A stretch of DNA of 64,000 bases from Syntrophopropionicum propionicicum_A. GTDB lineage: Bacteria; Bacillota; Desulfotomaculia; Desulfotomaculales; Pelotomaculaceae. The DNA lies in the NCBI RefSeq assembly GCF_048984525.1, contig NZ_JBMGJC010000004.1, positions 124,001 to 188,000 on the forward strand. The letters run 5' to 3'. A program made the position numbers and the translations under genes. Positions 33,769 through 42,160 of the stretch are shown piece by piece. The notes below the pieces were generated by a model, which saw only the letters and a program-made list of their open reading frames with translations, was not told the origin of the DNA and made no database searches. Numbering within the stretch: the stretch's first letter is position 1; each line of letters opens with the position of its first letter.

Positions 33769-34779
33769 ATGGGTTTATTCAGCCGCATAAAAGGCAGCAT
33801 AACCGGCGGGTCTCAGCAGGCGGCGGCAGCGGAAGAGCCTCAACAGGAGACAGCCGTGGAAAAACCAGGTTTTTTTGGCCGCTTGAAAGACAGCCTGAAC
33901 AAAACCCGGCAGGGCTTTGTTGAAAAAATTGATGTATTAATCCACCGCGGCAGGGCTATTGATGAAGACCTGTACGAGGAACTTGAAGAAATACTGGTGC
34001 AGGCCGACGTAGGTGTCAATACCGCCGTGGAACTGGTGGAAAGGACCAGGCGTACCGTTAAAGAGAGACGCTTGGACGATGCCGGAGAGCTTAAAGCTAT
34101 TCTCAAAGAGCATATCAGGGATATGCTGGGCAGTGAAACAGCGCCTTTGAATATCAGTGATGAGTCTCCCACAGTTATGATGGTGGTCGGTGTTAACGGG
34201 GTAGGGAAAACCACCACTATCGGCAAGATGGCGCACCAGTTCAAAGCCGGTGGCATGAGGGTGCTGATAGGCGCTGCCGATACCTTTCGGGCCGCGGCTA
34301 TCGACCAGCTGGAAGTATGGTCTGAACGTGTCGGGGTGGATTTAATTAAACACCGGGAGGGCGCCGACCCGGCCGCGGTGGCGTTTGACTCCCTGCAGGC
34401 GGCAAAGGCCAGGCACGCCGATCTCCTGGTTATAGATACCGCGGGCAGGCTCCATACGAAGACCAACCTCATGGAAGAGCTGAAGAAAATAAGCCGTGTT
34501 TTAAACCGTGAAATAGCTGGAGCGCCTCACGAGGTGCTGCTGGTCCTGGACGCGACCACAGGCCAGAACGCCGTTAACCAGGCCAAGCTTTTTGGAGAAG
34601 CTGTCGGTGTTACCGGCATAGCTTTAACCAAGCTTGACGGGAGCGCAAAAGGGGGCATTGTTATTGCAATCAAACAGGCCCTTGATATTCCCGTGAAGCT
34701 AATTGGCATTGGAGAAGGTATGGAAGACCTCAGGCCTTTTTCGCCGGCAGATTTTGTAGAAGCCCTTTTTGCAGAATAA
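33769..34779 (+). CDS. ftsY: Signal recognition particle receptor FtsY
   Basis: 336 residues. SRP receptor GTPase at the membrane that docks Ffh-bound ribosomes. A short acidic/Gln-rich N-terminus (~1-30), N domain with YEELEEILVQADVGVNTA, then G domain: VGVNGVGKTTTIGKMA (G1), AADTFRAAAIDQLEVW, DTAGRLHTKTNLMEEL (G3) and TKLDGSAKGG (G4). No smc gene lies between rnc and ftsY. Partner ffh is at 48188. Confidence 0.96.
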   Translation: MGLFSRIKGSITGGSQQAAAAEEPQQETAVEKPGFFGRLKDSLNKTRQGFVEKIDVLIHRGRAIDEDLYEELEEILVQADVGVNTAVELVERTRRTVKERRLDDAGELKAILKEHIRDMLGSETAPLNISDESPTVMMVVGVNGVGKTTTIGKMAHQFKAGGMRVLIGAADTFRAAAIDQLEVWSERVGVDLIKHREGADPAAVAFDSLQAAKARHADLLVIDTAGRLHTKTNLMEELKKISRVLNREIAGAPHEVLLVLDATTGQNAVNQAKLFGEAVGVTGIALTKLDGSAKGGIVIAIKQALDIPVKLIGIGEGMEDLRPFSPADFVEALFAE

Positions 34780-34789
34780 AAAAAAGAAT

Positions 34790-35860
34790 TTAAATAAAAT
34801 GCGGTTTCTTAACCAGTTTTCTTACAGCCGGGTAGAGCAGGTTGATTATATCCAGGTCCGTATTATAAATGGCCTGTTTAACACCTGGTAAAGTAATTGC
34901 GCTTATCAGCATGCTGAAACCGCTGTTATCCAACCTGTTCAAAGCTTCTCTGAACACAATGAGGCGCTTGATCCGCCGGATCATGGGCCTTACCATCCTT
35001 TCATAGTCAAGCCCCTCAGATATAGCCCTTCCCGCCAGGACGCCGCTGGTAATACCCATTACCAGCCCCAATCCCAGCAGGCTGTCGGTGAACCCGCCCG
35101 CGTTGCCTGTCAACAGTATGTTTTCTATGCGCTGACGGGAGGAAACGCCGCTGGTGTGGTTCATTTCGAAGGTATGGACAGTTTGCAGGTCCAGGTTTGC
35201 TTTTCGTATAAATTTTTCCCAGAAACCGTCCACCTCTGCGCGTTTGATATCCGGAACGCTGAGCATTACCACCGCCCGACTCCTGTCGAACGGCGCCAGG
35301 AAGGCATACCCGTGCCTGGCATAAGAGGTGTCAAAAAAAATAGCCGCTTCCTCCGGTTTGAATTCTCCCAGGATTACAGCTCCCTTTACCCAGGCGTCCA
35401 TGGTGGTTTCCCATACTTTATTATCTGCCGCCGCCCTTGAGCTGCCGTCGGCCACTACTACAAAATCGTAATCACCGGAAAGTTCCCGGTAATCTGCTTC
35501 AACATTAAACTTTATTTTGGTATGGAGCCTTTCCGCTAGCTGTACTTCCAGCGCTTTTTCACCCTGCCCTCTCTCAACTAAATAACCGAGGCTGCCTCTG
35601 ACCTCGGCGCTCCGGTGCGGCGAGTGCATGATTACACGGCTGATTCTATTCAAAGGGCGCAGGTTTATTCCGAGTTTGGACAGATAAAGCAGCTGGTCCC
35701 GGTGAGGGCGCTGAAATAACTCCAGCATCAGGTAAACCATCGGCACATGGAGTCCCGTCCTGCCGGAGCGTTCATAAATGTCAGGACATATGCCTCTTTT
35801 TTCCAATGTCAGGGCGCAGGCAAGTCCGCTGGGCCCCGCTCCCACTATCGCCACACGCAA
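34790..35860 (-). CDS. FAD-dependent geranylgeranyl-reductase-like oxidoreductase, paralogue 1
   Basis: 356 residues. N-terminal FAD-binding Rossmann motif VAIVGAGPSGLACALTLEKRG, a mid motif DYDFVVVADGSS, and C-terminal NILLTGNAGGFTDSLLGLGLVMGITSG, the pattern of the geranylgeranyl reductase / FixC-like flavoprotein group. Substrate unknown. It is a clear paralogue of the gene at 36639 (shared GLACA, YARHGYAFLAPF versus YARQGYAYLTPF, PGVKQAIYNTDLDI versus PGIKQIIYNTNLDM). Both end with a positively charged tail. TTG start after GGGAGG. Divergent from a small membrane protein at 36004. Confidence 0.75.
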   Translation of the reverse strand: MRVAIVGAGPSGLACALTLEKRGICPDIYERSGRTGLHVPMVYLMLELFQRPHRDQLLYLSKLGINLRPLNRISRVIMHSPHRSAEVRGSLGYLVERGQGEKALEVQLAERLHTKIKFNVEADYRELSGDYDFVVVADGSSRAAADNKVWETTMDAWVKGAVILGEFKPEEAAIFFDTSYARHGYAFLAPFDRSRAVVMLSVPDIKRAEVDGFWEKFIRKANLDLQTVHTFEMNHTSGVSSRQRIENILLTGNAGGFTDSLLGLGLVMGITSGVLAGRAISEGLDYERMVRPMIRRIKRLIVFREALNRLDNSGFSMLISAITLPGVKQAIYNTDLDIINLLYPAVRKLVKKPHFI

Positions 35861-36003
35861 GTAAGAAAACCTCCCGTTTAAGTTGCCACATGGCTGCTCA
35901 ATATATTTTTTACCGGTCTGGAAACATTAATCTAAGAAAAAGTGGAAAATCTAATTAAATAAATTATGCTGAATTAAATACTGTTCGGAAGGATGGTATA
36001 AGA

Positions 36004-36486
36004 TTGCCTTTGAATAATTATGCCTGGCTCGCCAGCGCGATAGTCTCTTGGATTATATTTTTTCTCCTGTTGGACTGGTCCAGGATTAAATATACGGTCT
36101 GGGGCGGTTTTATCACAGTAGCCCTGCAGCTGCTGGTTGATACCGGGGCGATGAACCTCAACCTATACCGGGTGGAAAGCTTTTATTACATATTAACATC
36201 GTCGACATTTTTTACCTTTGGCGTTGTTTTCACCATTGGTGTTCTATATGCCCAGACCCTGCCTGAAAACCGCTGGATGCAAGCCCTGAACATTATTGTG
36301 GCAACCACTCTGTTCAGTTTGCAGGAATTACTCTTTATTAAAGTACAGGTTCTGGAATATATTTCCTGGAGCCATGCCGCCAGCATCTTTGTTAACATAC
36401 TGGTGTTTATCAGCTATACCTGGATTGTTGATTCACTGGGACTCAACCGGGCCGGTAAAGAAAGAGGGGGTTACAAGCTGCTGTGA
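36004..36486 (+). CDS. Small polytopic membrane protein between the two flavoproteins
   Basis: 160 residues with about five hydrophobic helices: WLASAIVSWIIFFLLLDW, WGGFITVALQLLVDTGAM, FFTFGVVFTIGVLYAQ, ALNIIVATTLFSLQELLF and AASIFVNILVFISYTWIVDSL. The size and topology resemble the CBO0543-type membrane proteins of clostridia, but I am not sure of that. TTG start with GGAAGG upstream. It sits between divergent and codirectional paralogous flavoproteins, so it may be a membrane partner (inference). Confidence 0.65.
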   Translation: MPLNNYAWLASAIVSWIIFFLLLDWSRIKYTVWGGFITVALQLLVDTGAMNLNLYRVESFYYILTSSTFFTFGVVFTIGVLYAQTLPENRWMQALNIIVATTLFSLQELLFIKVQVLEYISWSHAASIFVNILVFISYTWIVDSLGLNRAGKERGGYKLL

Positions 36487-36638
36487 GCCTGATGGAATTC
36501 TCCCTTTATACAATTCTAATCGGCATATTTGTTTATGCCTGGTTTAAATACTTGACACGATTATAGTGAATGACGTGCAGGTTATATGCAAGGCTTATTA
36601 AATCAGTTATCCGTTTTTGAAAGGGGTTTGAATGGTTT

Positions 36639-37718
36639 TTGAAAGTCGCCGTTATAGGAGCGGGAATATCAGGTTTAGCCTGCGCGCATGAACTGGAGAG
36701 ACACGGCGTTATACCCGATATATTCGAACAGCGTTCGCGCTGCGGGGAACTGTTCACCCACTGTGCGGTTCTGCTGCAAATAATGCACAGGCCGGTCAGA
36801 GATATTATTAATGACTTGCATGAAAGATTTCACATAACAATTAAACCGATAAACACCCTGAAGAAAATCACAATGTACGCTTCCGGCAATTCCGGGTCGG
36901 TTTACGGCAATCTCGGTTATTTTGTAGAGCTGGGGCAGGCGCCCGACAGTGTCGCCAACCAGATCCACAGCCGGATAAAAACAGCCGTGCGCTATAACAC
37001 CATGGCAGACTTCTCGCGACTGGCCCGGGAATATGATTACGTCGTCGTCGCTTCCGGCGACAGCAATACTGCAGAAATCTTAGGCTGCTGGGAAGGCGTC
37101 AGCAATGCCTGGGTGATGGGCGCAACCGTGCTTGGCTCATTCGATCCCAGCGCCATGAAAATGTGGGTCAACACGGATTATGCCAGGCAGGGTTACGCCT
37201 ACCTGACACCTTTCAACAGTAAAAGCGCCTCACTTGTCCTGGTTGTTACCGGGGCGAACAGAAAAAATATAGGTCGCTTCTGGAATAAATTCTGGCAGGT
37301 TGAAAACCTTAAATATGAAATTTCATTGCTGTGGGACCTGCAGCATGTTTCCGGGTTTGTATACCCGCACAGGGTGGGCAACATTTTGTTGGCCGGCAAC
37401 TCCGGCGGAGTACTGGAACCTTTTCTGGGCTTCGCCATGTATAGTTCTATCAAGAGCGGTATTTATGCGGCGAGGTCAATAGTCGAGGGGAACAGCTACG
37501 AGGAGTACCTGGAGCAGATAAAAGAAAATGTCAGGGTTTCCATCGCCCTCAGGAATACCATTGACAAATACCGGAATGAAGACTTTGGCAGGTTGGTTAA
37601 GTTCCTGACCACGCCCGGCATAAAACAAATTATATATAACACAAACCTTGATATGTTGAAAATTGCTGCGTCACTGCTGGGGATAAAAAGCAAACTGGAA
37701 CTGTTGAAGGAAAAATAG
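36639..37718 (+). CDS. FAD-dependent geranylgeranyl-reductase-like oxidoreductase, paralogue 2
   Basis: 359 residues. FAD-binding VAVIGAGISGLACAHELERHG at the N-terminus, YDYVVVASGDSN, and NILLAGNSGGVLEPFLGFAMYSSIKSGIYAA near residue 245-275. It is related along its whole length to the gene at 34790. The second copy has lost some Gly in the C-terminal flavin loop (GFAMYSSIKSG versus GLGLVMGITSG), so the substrate pocket may differ. TTG start after AAAGGGG; the nearby ATG is out of frame. Confidence 0.73.
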   Translation: MKVAVIGAGISGLACAHELERHGVIPDIFEQRSRCGELFTHCAVLLQIMHRPVRDIINDLHERFHITIKPINTLKKITMYASGNSGSVYGNLGYFVELGQAPDSVANQIHSRIKTAVRYNTMADFSRLAREYDYVVVASGDSNTAEILGCWEGVSNAWVMGATVLGSFDPSAMKMWVNTDYARQGYAYLTPFNSKSASLVLVVTGANRKNIGRFWNKFWQVENLKYEISLLWDLQHVSGFVYPHRVGNILLAGNSGGVLEPFLGFAMYSSIKSGIYAARSIVEGNSYEEYLEQIKENVRVSIALRNTIDKYRNEDFGRLVKFLTTPGIKQIIYNTNLDMLKIAASLLGIKSKLELLKEK

Positions 37719-37747
37719 ACTCCAGCTGCAGTTTCAATAAGGCGCTT

Positions 37748-37978
37748 TTAGTTTTTGAGCTTTGATAAAACAATATTTACCGGATGCGGTTTGGACTCGA
37801 TAGCGGCGATTTCCTTTTGCAGTATTTTAATGTGTTCCGCTTCATCATCCCTGAACCGTGCAAACAGCGACCCGGCAGCCGGATTGGTGATTCTGACGGA
37901 ACATTCGTTGTAGAAGACCTGGTTGCTTATCTTTTCTTCCAGAGCCTGGTACAGGTAGTTCAGAGCGTCCATTAACAA
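37748..37978 (-). CDS. Half-size ferritin-like protein
   Basis: 76 residues, two helices. YQALEEKISNQVFYNEC and DDEAEHIKILQKEIAAIE carry Glu and ExxH residues as in one half of a rubrerythrin/ferritin four-helix bundle, so a dimer could build a di-iron site (inference). The first codon may be the TTG at 37978 or the ATG two codons on; AAAGGG is upstream. It lies 15 nt after a second small helical protein, forming a two-gene minus-strand unit. Confidence 0.6.
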   Translation of the reverse strand: MLMDALNYLYQALEEKISNQVFYNECSVRITNPAAGSLFARFRDDEAEHIKILQKEIAAIESKPHPVNIVLSKLKN

Positions 37979-37993
37979 CAGACCCTTTCAAAA

Positions 37994-38203
37994 CTAGATT
38001 TTGATATTAAAATTCTTTGCTTCGGACCTGATCTGTTTTACGCGCCCTTTGCTGGCGGCTGCAAAGCTTTTGAACAACGCACTTATCCTCTTGTCCCGGA
38101 TGGTCTCAGAAAGGCTGGTATAGCGGGCGAGACGCTGTTCTTCCCGGTGCAGGGATTCCTTGAAGGCGCTGTTCAACAGTTCGACCTGGCTCAGTTTTGT
38201 CAT
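37994..38203 (-). CDS. Small helical protein paired with the ferritin-like gene
   Basis: 69 residues, all predicted helix: ELLNSAFKESLHREEQRLARY then KRISALFKSFAAASKGRVKQIRSEAKN. The HREEQRLARY helix resembles a ferritin-like half with Glu residues, but iron ligands are not clear. The ATG at 38203 is preferred because the longer frame to 38371 runs into the divergent zinc-ribbon gene. No known family recognised. Confidence 0.5.
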   Translation of the reverse strand: MTKLSQVELLNSAFKESLHREEQRLARYTSLSETIRDKRISALFKSFAAASKGRVKQIRSEAKNFNIKI

Positions 38204-38304
38204 ATATGGCGGTTCATCTCCATAGACTACATTTTTAACTTTTAACAATGTACTATTATTATTGGCCTTAATACAAAATAAAAACCTTAAAAGGTGGTGC
38301 CGGG

Positions 38305-38583
38305 ATGGCAGTGTGCATGGTTTGCAACGGCCTGGCCTCAGTTGAAAAAAGCTGTCCTGAATGCGGTTCACTCATGGTTGACGCCGGTATTATCCAGGAC
38401 TATTACGATAATTACAGCGCCTACCTGGAGCAGGATATTTATGAAGACGGGTACAGGTCTTACAGTGAATTATGCTGTGTGCACCTGTTTGCCTGCCCCC
38501 GGTGCCATTACGATGTTTCACTCAAGTTCAAAAGGATTGAAGAAGAAAGATTGTTGGACTTAAAACTGCCTATTTATTCATAA
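38305..38583 (+). CDS. Small zinc-ribbon protein
   Basis: 92 residues. Two cysteine knuckles at the N-terminus (CMVCNGLASVEKSCPECGS) and one near the C-terminus (CVHLFACPRCHYDVSLKF) suggest one or two structural zinc sites; the middle is acidic and Tyr-rich. AAGGTGG precedes the ATG. Divergent from the ferritin-like pair, upstream of mtnP on the same strand. Function unknown; not a recognised family. Confidence 0.65.
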   Translation: MAVCMVCNGLASVEKSCPECGSLMVDAGIIQDYYDNYSAYLEQDIYEDGYRSYSELCCVHLFACPRCHYDVSLKFKRIEEERLLDLKLPIYS

Positions 38584-38661
38584 ATAAGAGGATTGAGAAT
38601 CGGACGAGTAGAATACTAGGATTTATCTGGTAAAATATTTTGCAAAACAGGGGGCATAAAG

Positions 38662-39435
38662 ATGGAAATTAAAATAGCCGTTATCGGAGGCACCGGTGTG
38701 TATGATCCGGATATTTTGAATGATATCAGGGACGAGAAGGTTTCGACACCTTACGGGGACGTTGAGCTTAAAATAGGTAAACACCAGGGTATAATGGTGG
38801 CTTTTATGAACCGCCACGGCGAAGGGCACTCAATCCCTCCCAATATGGTGAACTACCGCGCCAATATTGACGCGCTGAAAAGGCTTGGGGTCAAGAATAT
38901 TTTAGCCACGGCGGCGGTAGGCTCGCTGAACCCCCTTATGCAGCCCGGCCACCTTATTTTTGTTGACCAGTTCCTGGACTTTACAAAGTTCCGGCAGCAG
39001 ACTTTTTTTGACGGGGGCAGCGCCGGCGTGGTACACACTGATATGACCGACCCGTACTGCCCTGAACTCAGGGAAGTCCTGTCGCTGGCCGCTCAAAGCC
39101 AGGGGTTGACATATCACAATGGCGGCGTCTATGTGTGCACTGAAGGGCCGCGGTTTGAAACCGCGGCAGAAATTAAGATGTACCGCATGATGGGCGGCGA
39201 TCTGGTCGGCATGACCGGCGTCCCCGAGGCGCCTCTGGCCAGAGAAGCGGAAATTTGCTATGCCACGATAGCCATGGTAACCAATTTTGCCGCGGGCATA
39301 TCTCCTGTCAGGCTCTTACACCAGGAAGTTGTCGACACCATGATCCAGAATGGTGAAAACATGAGGAAACTCTTGATGCAGGCTATCGCCCGGGTTGATA
39401 TCGACCGTGCCTGCGCCTGTCACAATATTGCTTAA
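38662..39435 (+). CDS. mtnP: S-methyl-5'-thioadenosine phosphorylase (or thioinosine phosphorylase)
   Basis: 257 residues. It splits methylthioadenosine with phosphate, giving methylthioribose-1-phosphate, the MtnA substrate. Family features: IAVIGGTGVYDP, FMNRHGEGHSIPPNMVNYRAN, TAAVGSLNPLMQPGHLI, CTEGPRFETAAEI, and GMTGVPEAPLAREAEICYA. Because MtaD downstream deaminates methylthioadenosine, the real substrate could be methylthioinosine; this cannot be settled by eye. First gene of the mtn/ahcY group, separated from mtnA by repeat R2. Confidence 0.9.
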   Translation: MEIKIAVIGGTGVYDPDILNDIRDEKVSTPYGDVELKIGKHQGIMVAFMNRHGEGHSIPPNMVNYRANIDALKRLGVKNILATAAVGSLNPLMQPGHLIFVDQFLDFTKFRQQTFFDGGSAGVVHTDMTDPYCPELREVLSLAAQSQGLTYHNGGVYVCTEGPRFETAAEIKMYRMMGGDLVGMTGVPEAPLAREAEICYATIAMVTNFAAGISPVRLLHQEVVDTMIQNGENMRKLLMQAIARVDIDRACACHNIA

Positions 39436-39444
39436 AAAAAATAT

Positions 39445-39647
39445 CACAAGATTAACAGGATTAGATAGATTAACAAGATTAAATAAATATTTTTAATTAT
39501 TAAATTAGTGTTTTTGCATTAAGAAATCATCAAATCCTAAATATGGTTTATCCCGTTGCCAATAAATAAATGTTTTAATAAATAAGTACTCAGCTTATTA
39601 TTCTGTTTAATAATCTTGTTAATCCTGAAAATCTTGTAAATCATGTG
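39445..39647. repeat. 9-nt-unit palindromic element R2 between mtnP and mtnA
   Basis: Left arm from CACAAGATTAACAGGATT through four GATTWACAR units with 9-nt period; right arm is the inverted complement, AATCTTGTTAATCCTG through ATCATGTG at 39647. An AT-rich loop of about 120 nt separates them. It fills the whole mtnP-mtnA gap. Confidence 0.85.
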
Positions 39648-39655
39648 AAAATTTT

Positions 39656-40720
39656 ATGGGAGTAGAAGTGCGCATGTTGGATACTCTACGCTGGCTGACG
39701 GGTGAAGAGTGTCTGGAACTGCTGGACCAGACAAAACTGCCCGCGGAAATAACCTATATCAGATGTTCCGATTACCGTGACGTCGCGTCCGCCATTAAAT
39801 GTCTGGCCGTGAGGGGCGCGCCCGCCATCGGCGCCGCCGCCGCTTATGGTCTGGTCCTGGCGGCTTATAAGGGCAGGCCCGGTTCAAAAGAAGAATTTCT
39901 GGCCCGGGTTGAGGATGCGGCCCGCGAACTTGCCGCCACCCGGCCAACGGCGGTGAATTTAAGCTGGGCGTTAACCCGGCTTCTCCGGAAGGCCCGCGCT
40001 GCCATAACAAATGACCCCGAAGCATTGAGAGATATAATGCTGGCAGAAGCCCATACCATCTTTCACGAGGACGTCTCTGGCAACCGCAGGATAGGAGAAT
40101 ACGGGCAGGTGTTCATCCCGCGGGAGGGCAGGGTACTGACGCACTGCAACGCGGGCGCGCTGGCCACTGCCGGTTACGGCACCGCGCTGGGAGTAATCAG
40201 GGCAGCCCGTGACGCCGGTAAAAAAGTAAGCGTTTACGCCGATGAAACCAGGCCTCTTTTGCAGGGCGCCAGGCTGACAGCGCTGGAACTGCTGCGTGAA
40301 GACATACCGGTTACGCTTATTACCGATAATATGGCCGGTTTCTTGATGGCAAAAGGTATGGTTGACCTGGTTATCGTCGGCGCCGACCGTATAACGGCCA
40401 ACGGCGATGTGGCCAATAAAATAGGGACATACGGCCTGGCAGTTATGGCCAAAGCCCACAATATCCCTTTTTACGTGGCAGCCCCTGTATCCACTGTTGA
40501 CTTAAGCCTGGATTCAGGTGATGAAATTCCCATAGAGGAGCGGGATCACTCCGAGGTTACCCACCACGGCGGGCGCCTGCTGGCCCCGGCCGGAGTAAAG
40601 GTCTGGAACCCTGCTTTCGACGTGACCCCTCACAGCCTGGTTACCGCCATCATAACCGACCGCGGGGTAGCCCGCCCGCCTTACAGCGAAAACTTAAAGA
40701 AAATAATATTACAGGATTAA
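39656..40720 (+). CDS. mtnA: S-methyl-5-thioribose-1-phosphate isomerase
   Basis: 354 residues. It isomerises methylthioribose-1-P to methylthioribulose-1-P; homologous to eIF2B-like subunits. Visible: AVRGAPAIGAAAAYG, LTHCNAGALATAGYGTALGVIRAA with the catalytic Cys, ADETRPLLQGARLTALELL, and VIVGADRITANGDVANKIGTYG with the catalytic Asp. The ATG at 39656 has a poor ribosome site; an ATG at 39674 is possible. The last codons (ILQD-stop) are made of a repeat unit, TTACAGGATTAA. Confidence 0.95.
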   Translation: MGVEVRMLDTLRWLTGEECLELLDQTKLPAEITYIRCSDYRDVASAIKCLAVRGAPAIGAAAAYGLVLAAYKGRPGSKEEFLARVEDAARELAATRPTAVNLSWALTRLLRKARAAITNDPEALRDIMLAEAHTIFHEDVSGNRRIGEYGQVFIPREGRVLTHCNAGALATAGYGTALGVIRAARDAGKKVSVYADETRPLLQGARLTALELLREDIPVTLITDNMAGFLMAKGMVDLVIVGADRITANGDVANKIGTYGLAVMAKAHNIPFYVAAPVSTVDLSLDSGDEIPIEERDHSEVTHHGGRLLAPAGVKVWNPAFDVTPHSLVTAIITDRGVARPPYSENLKKIILQD

Positions 40721-40752
40721 CAAGGATTTATTTTTAAAACCAAAAATATTTT

Positions 40753-40858
40753 CACAGGATTTACAAGATTATAAGGATTAACAGGATTTAAAAAATAAAT
40801 ATAAATTTTGTTTTGTGTTTAATCCAGTCAATCTTCTTTTAATCTTGTTAATCCTGTG
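40753..40858. repeat. 9-nt-unit palindromic element R3 between mtnA and ahcY
   Basis: Left arm CACAGGATTTACAAGATT continues with GGATTAACAGGATT; right arm AATCCAGTCAATCTTC through AATCCTGTG is its inverted complement. About 30 nt of AT-rich loop. One extra unit run begins inside the 3' end of mtnA at 40710-40730. Confidence 0.85.
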
Positions 40859-40890
40859 CAATGTTTAAAAATATAAGGAGGCCAGCATAA

Positions 40891-42141
40891 ATGCCTGATT
40901 ATATTGTTAGAGATATAAACCTGGCGCCGGGTGGAAGGTTGAAGATCGACTGGGTACGAGCACATATGCCGGTACTTAACGCAATCAGGGAGGAGTTTGA
41001 AAGGGATCTCCCGTTTAAGGGCGTGCGGGTGGCGCTTTCAATCCACCTGGAGGCTAAAACGGCTTACCTGGCCGAGGTAATCAGGGCCGGCGGGGCGGAG
41101 GTTGCTGTTACCGGTTCCAACCCGCTGTCAACCCAGGATGATGTGGCCGCAGGCCTTGCCGCGGCTGGCATAAAAGTATTTGCCTGGTACAACGCCACGG
41201 ACGCGGAATACCGGGAGCACCTTCTGTCCGTGCTTGACTGCCGCCCGCAGATCATAATAGATGACGGAGGAGACCTGGTAAACCTGCTTCATACTGTTCG
41301 GGTGGACCAGTCGCCGGAAATAATCGGCGGCTGCGAGGAAACGACCACCGGCGTGCGCCGCCTGGAGAACCTGGAGCGGGAAGGTAAGCTGCTGTTTCCG
41401 ATGATGGCGGTAAATAATGCTTTTTGCAAGTTTCTTTTTGATAACCGTTATGGTACAGGAGAATCAGTTTGGTCAGGGATTATGCGCACCACCAACCTTG
41501 TGGTGGCCGGAAAGAACGTGGTTGTGCTCGGCTATGGCTGGTGTGGCAAAGGAGTCGCCATGCGGGCCAGGGGGCTGGGGGCGCGTGTCATAGTCTGTGA
41601 AATTGACCCGGTCCGGGCCATAGAGGCACTGATGGATGGTTACCAGGTAATGGGCAGCGAGGAAGCCGCCTCCGCGGGGGACTTCTTCATTACTGTCACG
41701 GGCTGCCGTGACGCGCTGGACAGGCGTCACTTTGCCAGGATGAAGGACGGCGCGATATTGGCCAACGCAGGGCATTTCGACGTGGAAATCAACAAGGCGC
41801 ACTTGGACGCAATGGCGGAGCGCAGCCGCCAGGCCCGCCATAACATTGGACAATTTGACCTTCCGGGAGGGAGGAAAATTTACCTGCTTGCTGAAGGCCG
41901 TCTTGTCAACCTCGCGGCTGGGGACGGTCACCCGGCGGAAATTATGGATATGTCTTTCGGTATCCAGGCGCTCTCGGCCAGGTATATTAAAGAAAACGCA
42001 GGCTCTCTGGCAAAAAAACTATACTGTGTGCCGGAGGAAATAGACCACCGGGTGGCGTCAATTAAACTGCAGTCACTTGGTATAGATATAGACAGCCTTA
42101 ATGAAGAACAGGAAGCCTATTTAAACGAATGGCACGAATAA
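40891..42141 (+). CDS. ahcY: Adenosylhomocysteinase (SAH hydrolase)
   Basis: 416 residues. Reversible cleavage of S-adenosylhomocysteine into adenosine and homocysteine, NAD-dependent. Seen: HLEAKTAYLAEVIRAGGAEV, GCEETTTGVRRL, the NAD fold VVVLGYGWCGKGVAMRARGLGA, ANAGHFDVEI, and the C-terminal DIDSLNEEQEAYLNEW. This is the compact form without the insertion of the larger eukaryotic type. AAGGAGG precedes the ATG. mtaD follows 19 nt later. Confidence 0.96.
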   Translation: MPDYIVRDINLAPGGRLKIDWVRAHMPVLNAIREEFERDLPFKGVRVALSIHLEAKTAYLAEVIRAGGAEVAVTGSNPLSTQDDVAAGLAAAGIKVFAWYNATDAEYREHLLSVLDCRPQIIIDDGGDLVNLLHTVRVDQSPEIIGGCEETTTGVRRLENLEREGKLLFPMMAVNNAFCKFLFDNRYGTGESVWSGIMRTTNLVVAGKNVVVLGYGWCGKGVAMRARGLGARVIVCEIDPVRAIEALMDGYQVMGSEEAASAGDFFITVTGCRDALDRRHFARMKDGAILANAGHFDVEINKAHLDAMAERSRQARHNIGQFDLPGGRKIYLLAEGRLVNLAAGDGHPAEIMDMSFGIQALSARYIKENAGSLAKKLYCVPEEIDHRVASIKLQSLGIDIDSLNEEQEAYLNEWHE

Positions 42142-42160
42142 AAATACGGAGGGATAATTA

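Noticed and set aside
33840..34472. 210-residue open frame opposite ftsY
   Set aside because: Shadow of ftsY; Ser/Pro/Thr-rich and without motifs.
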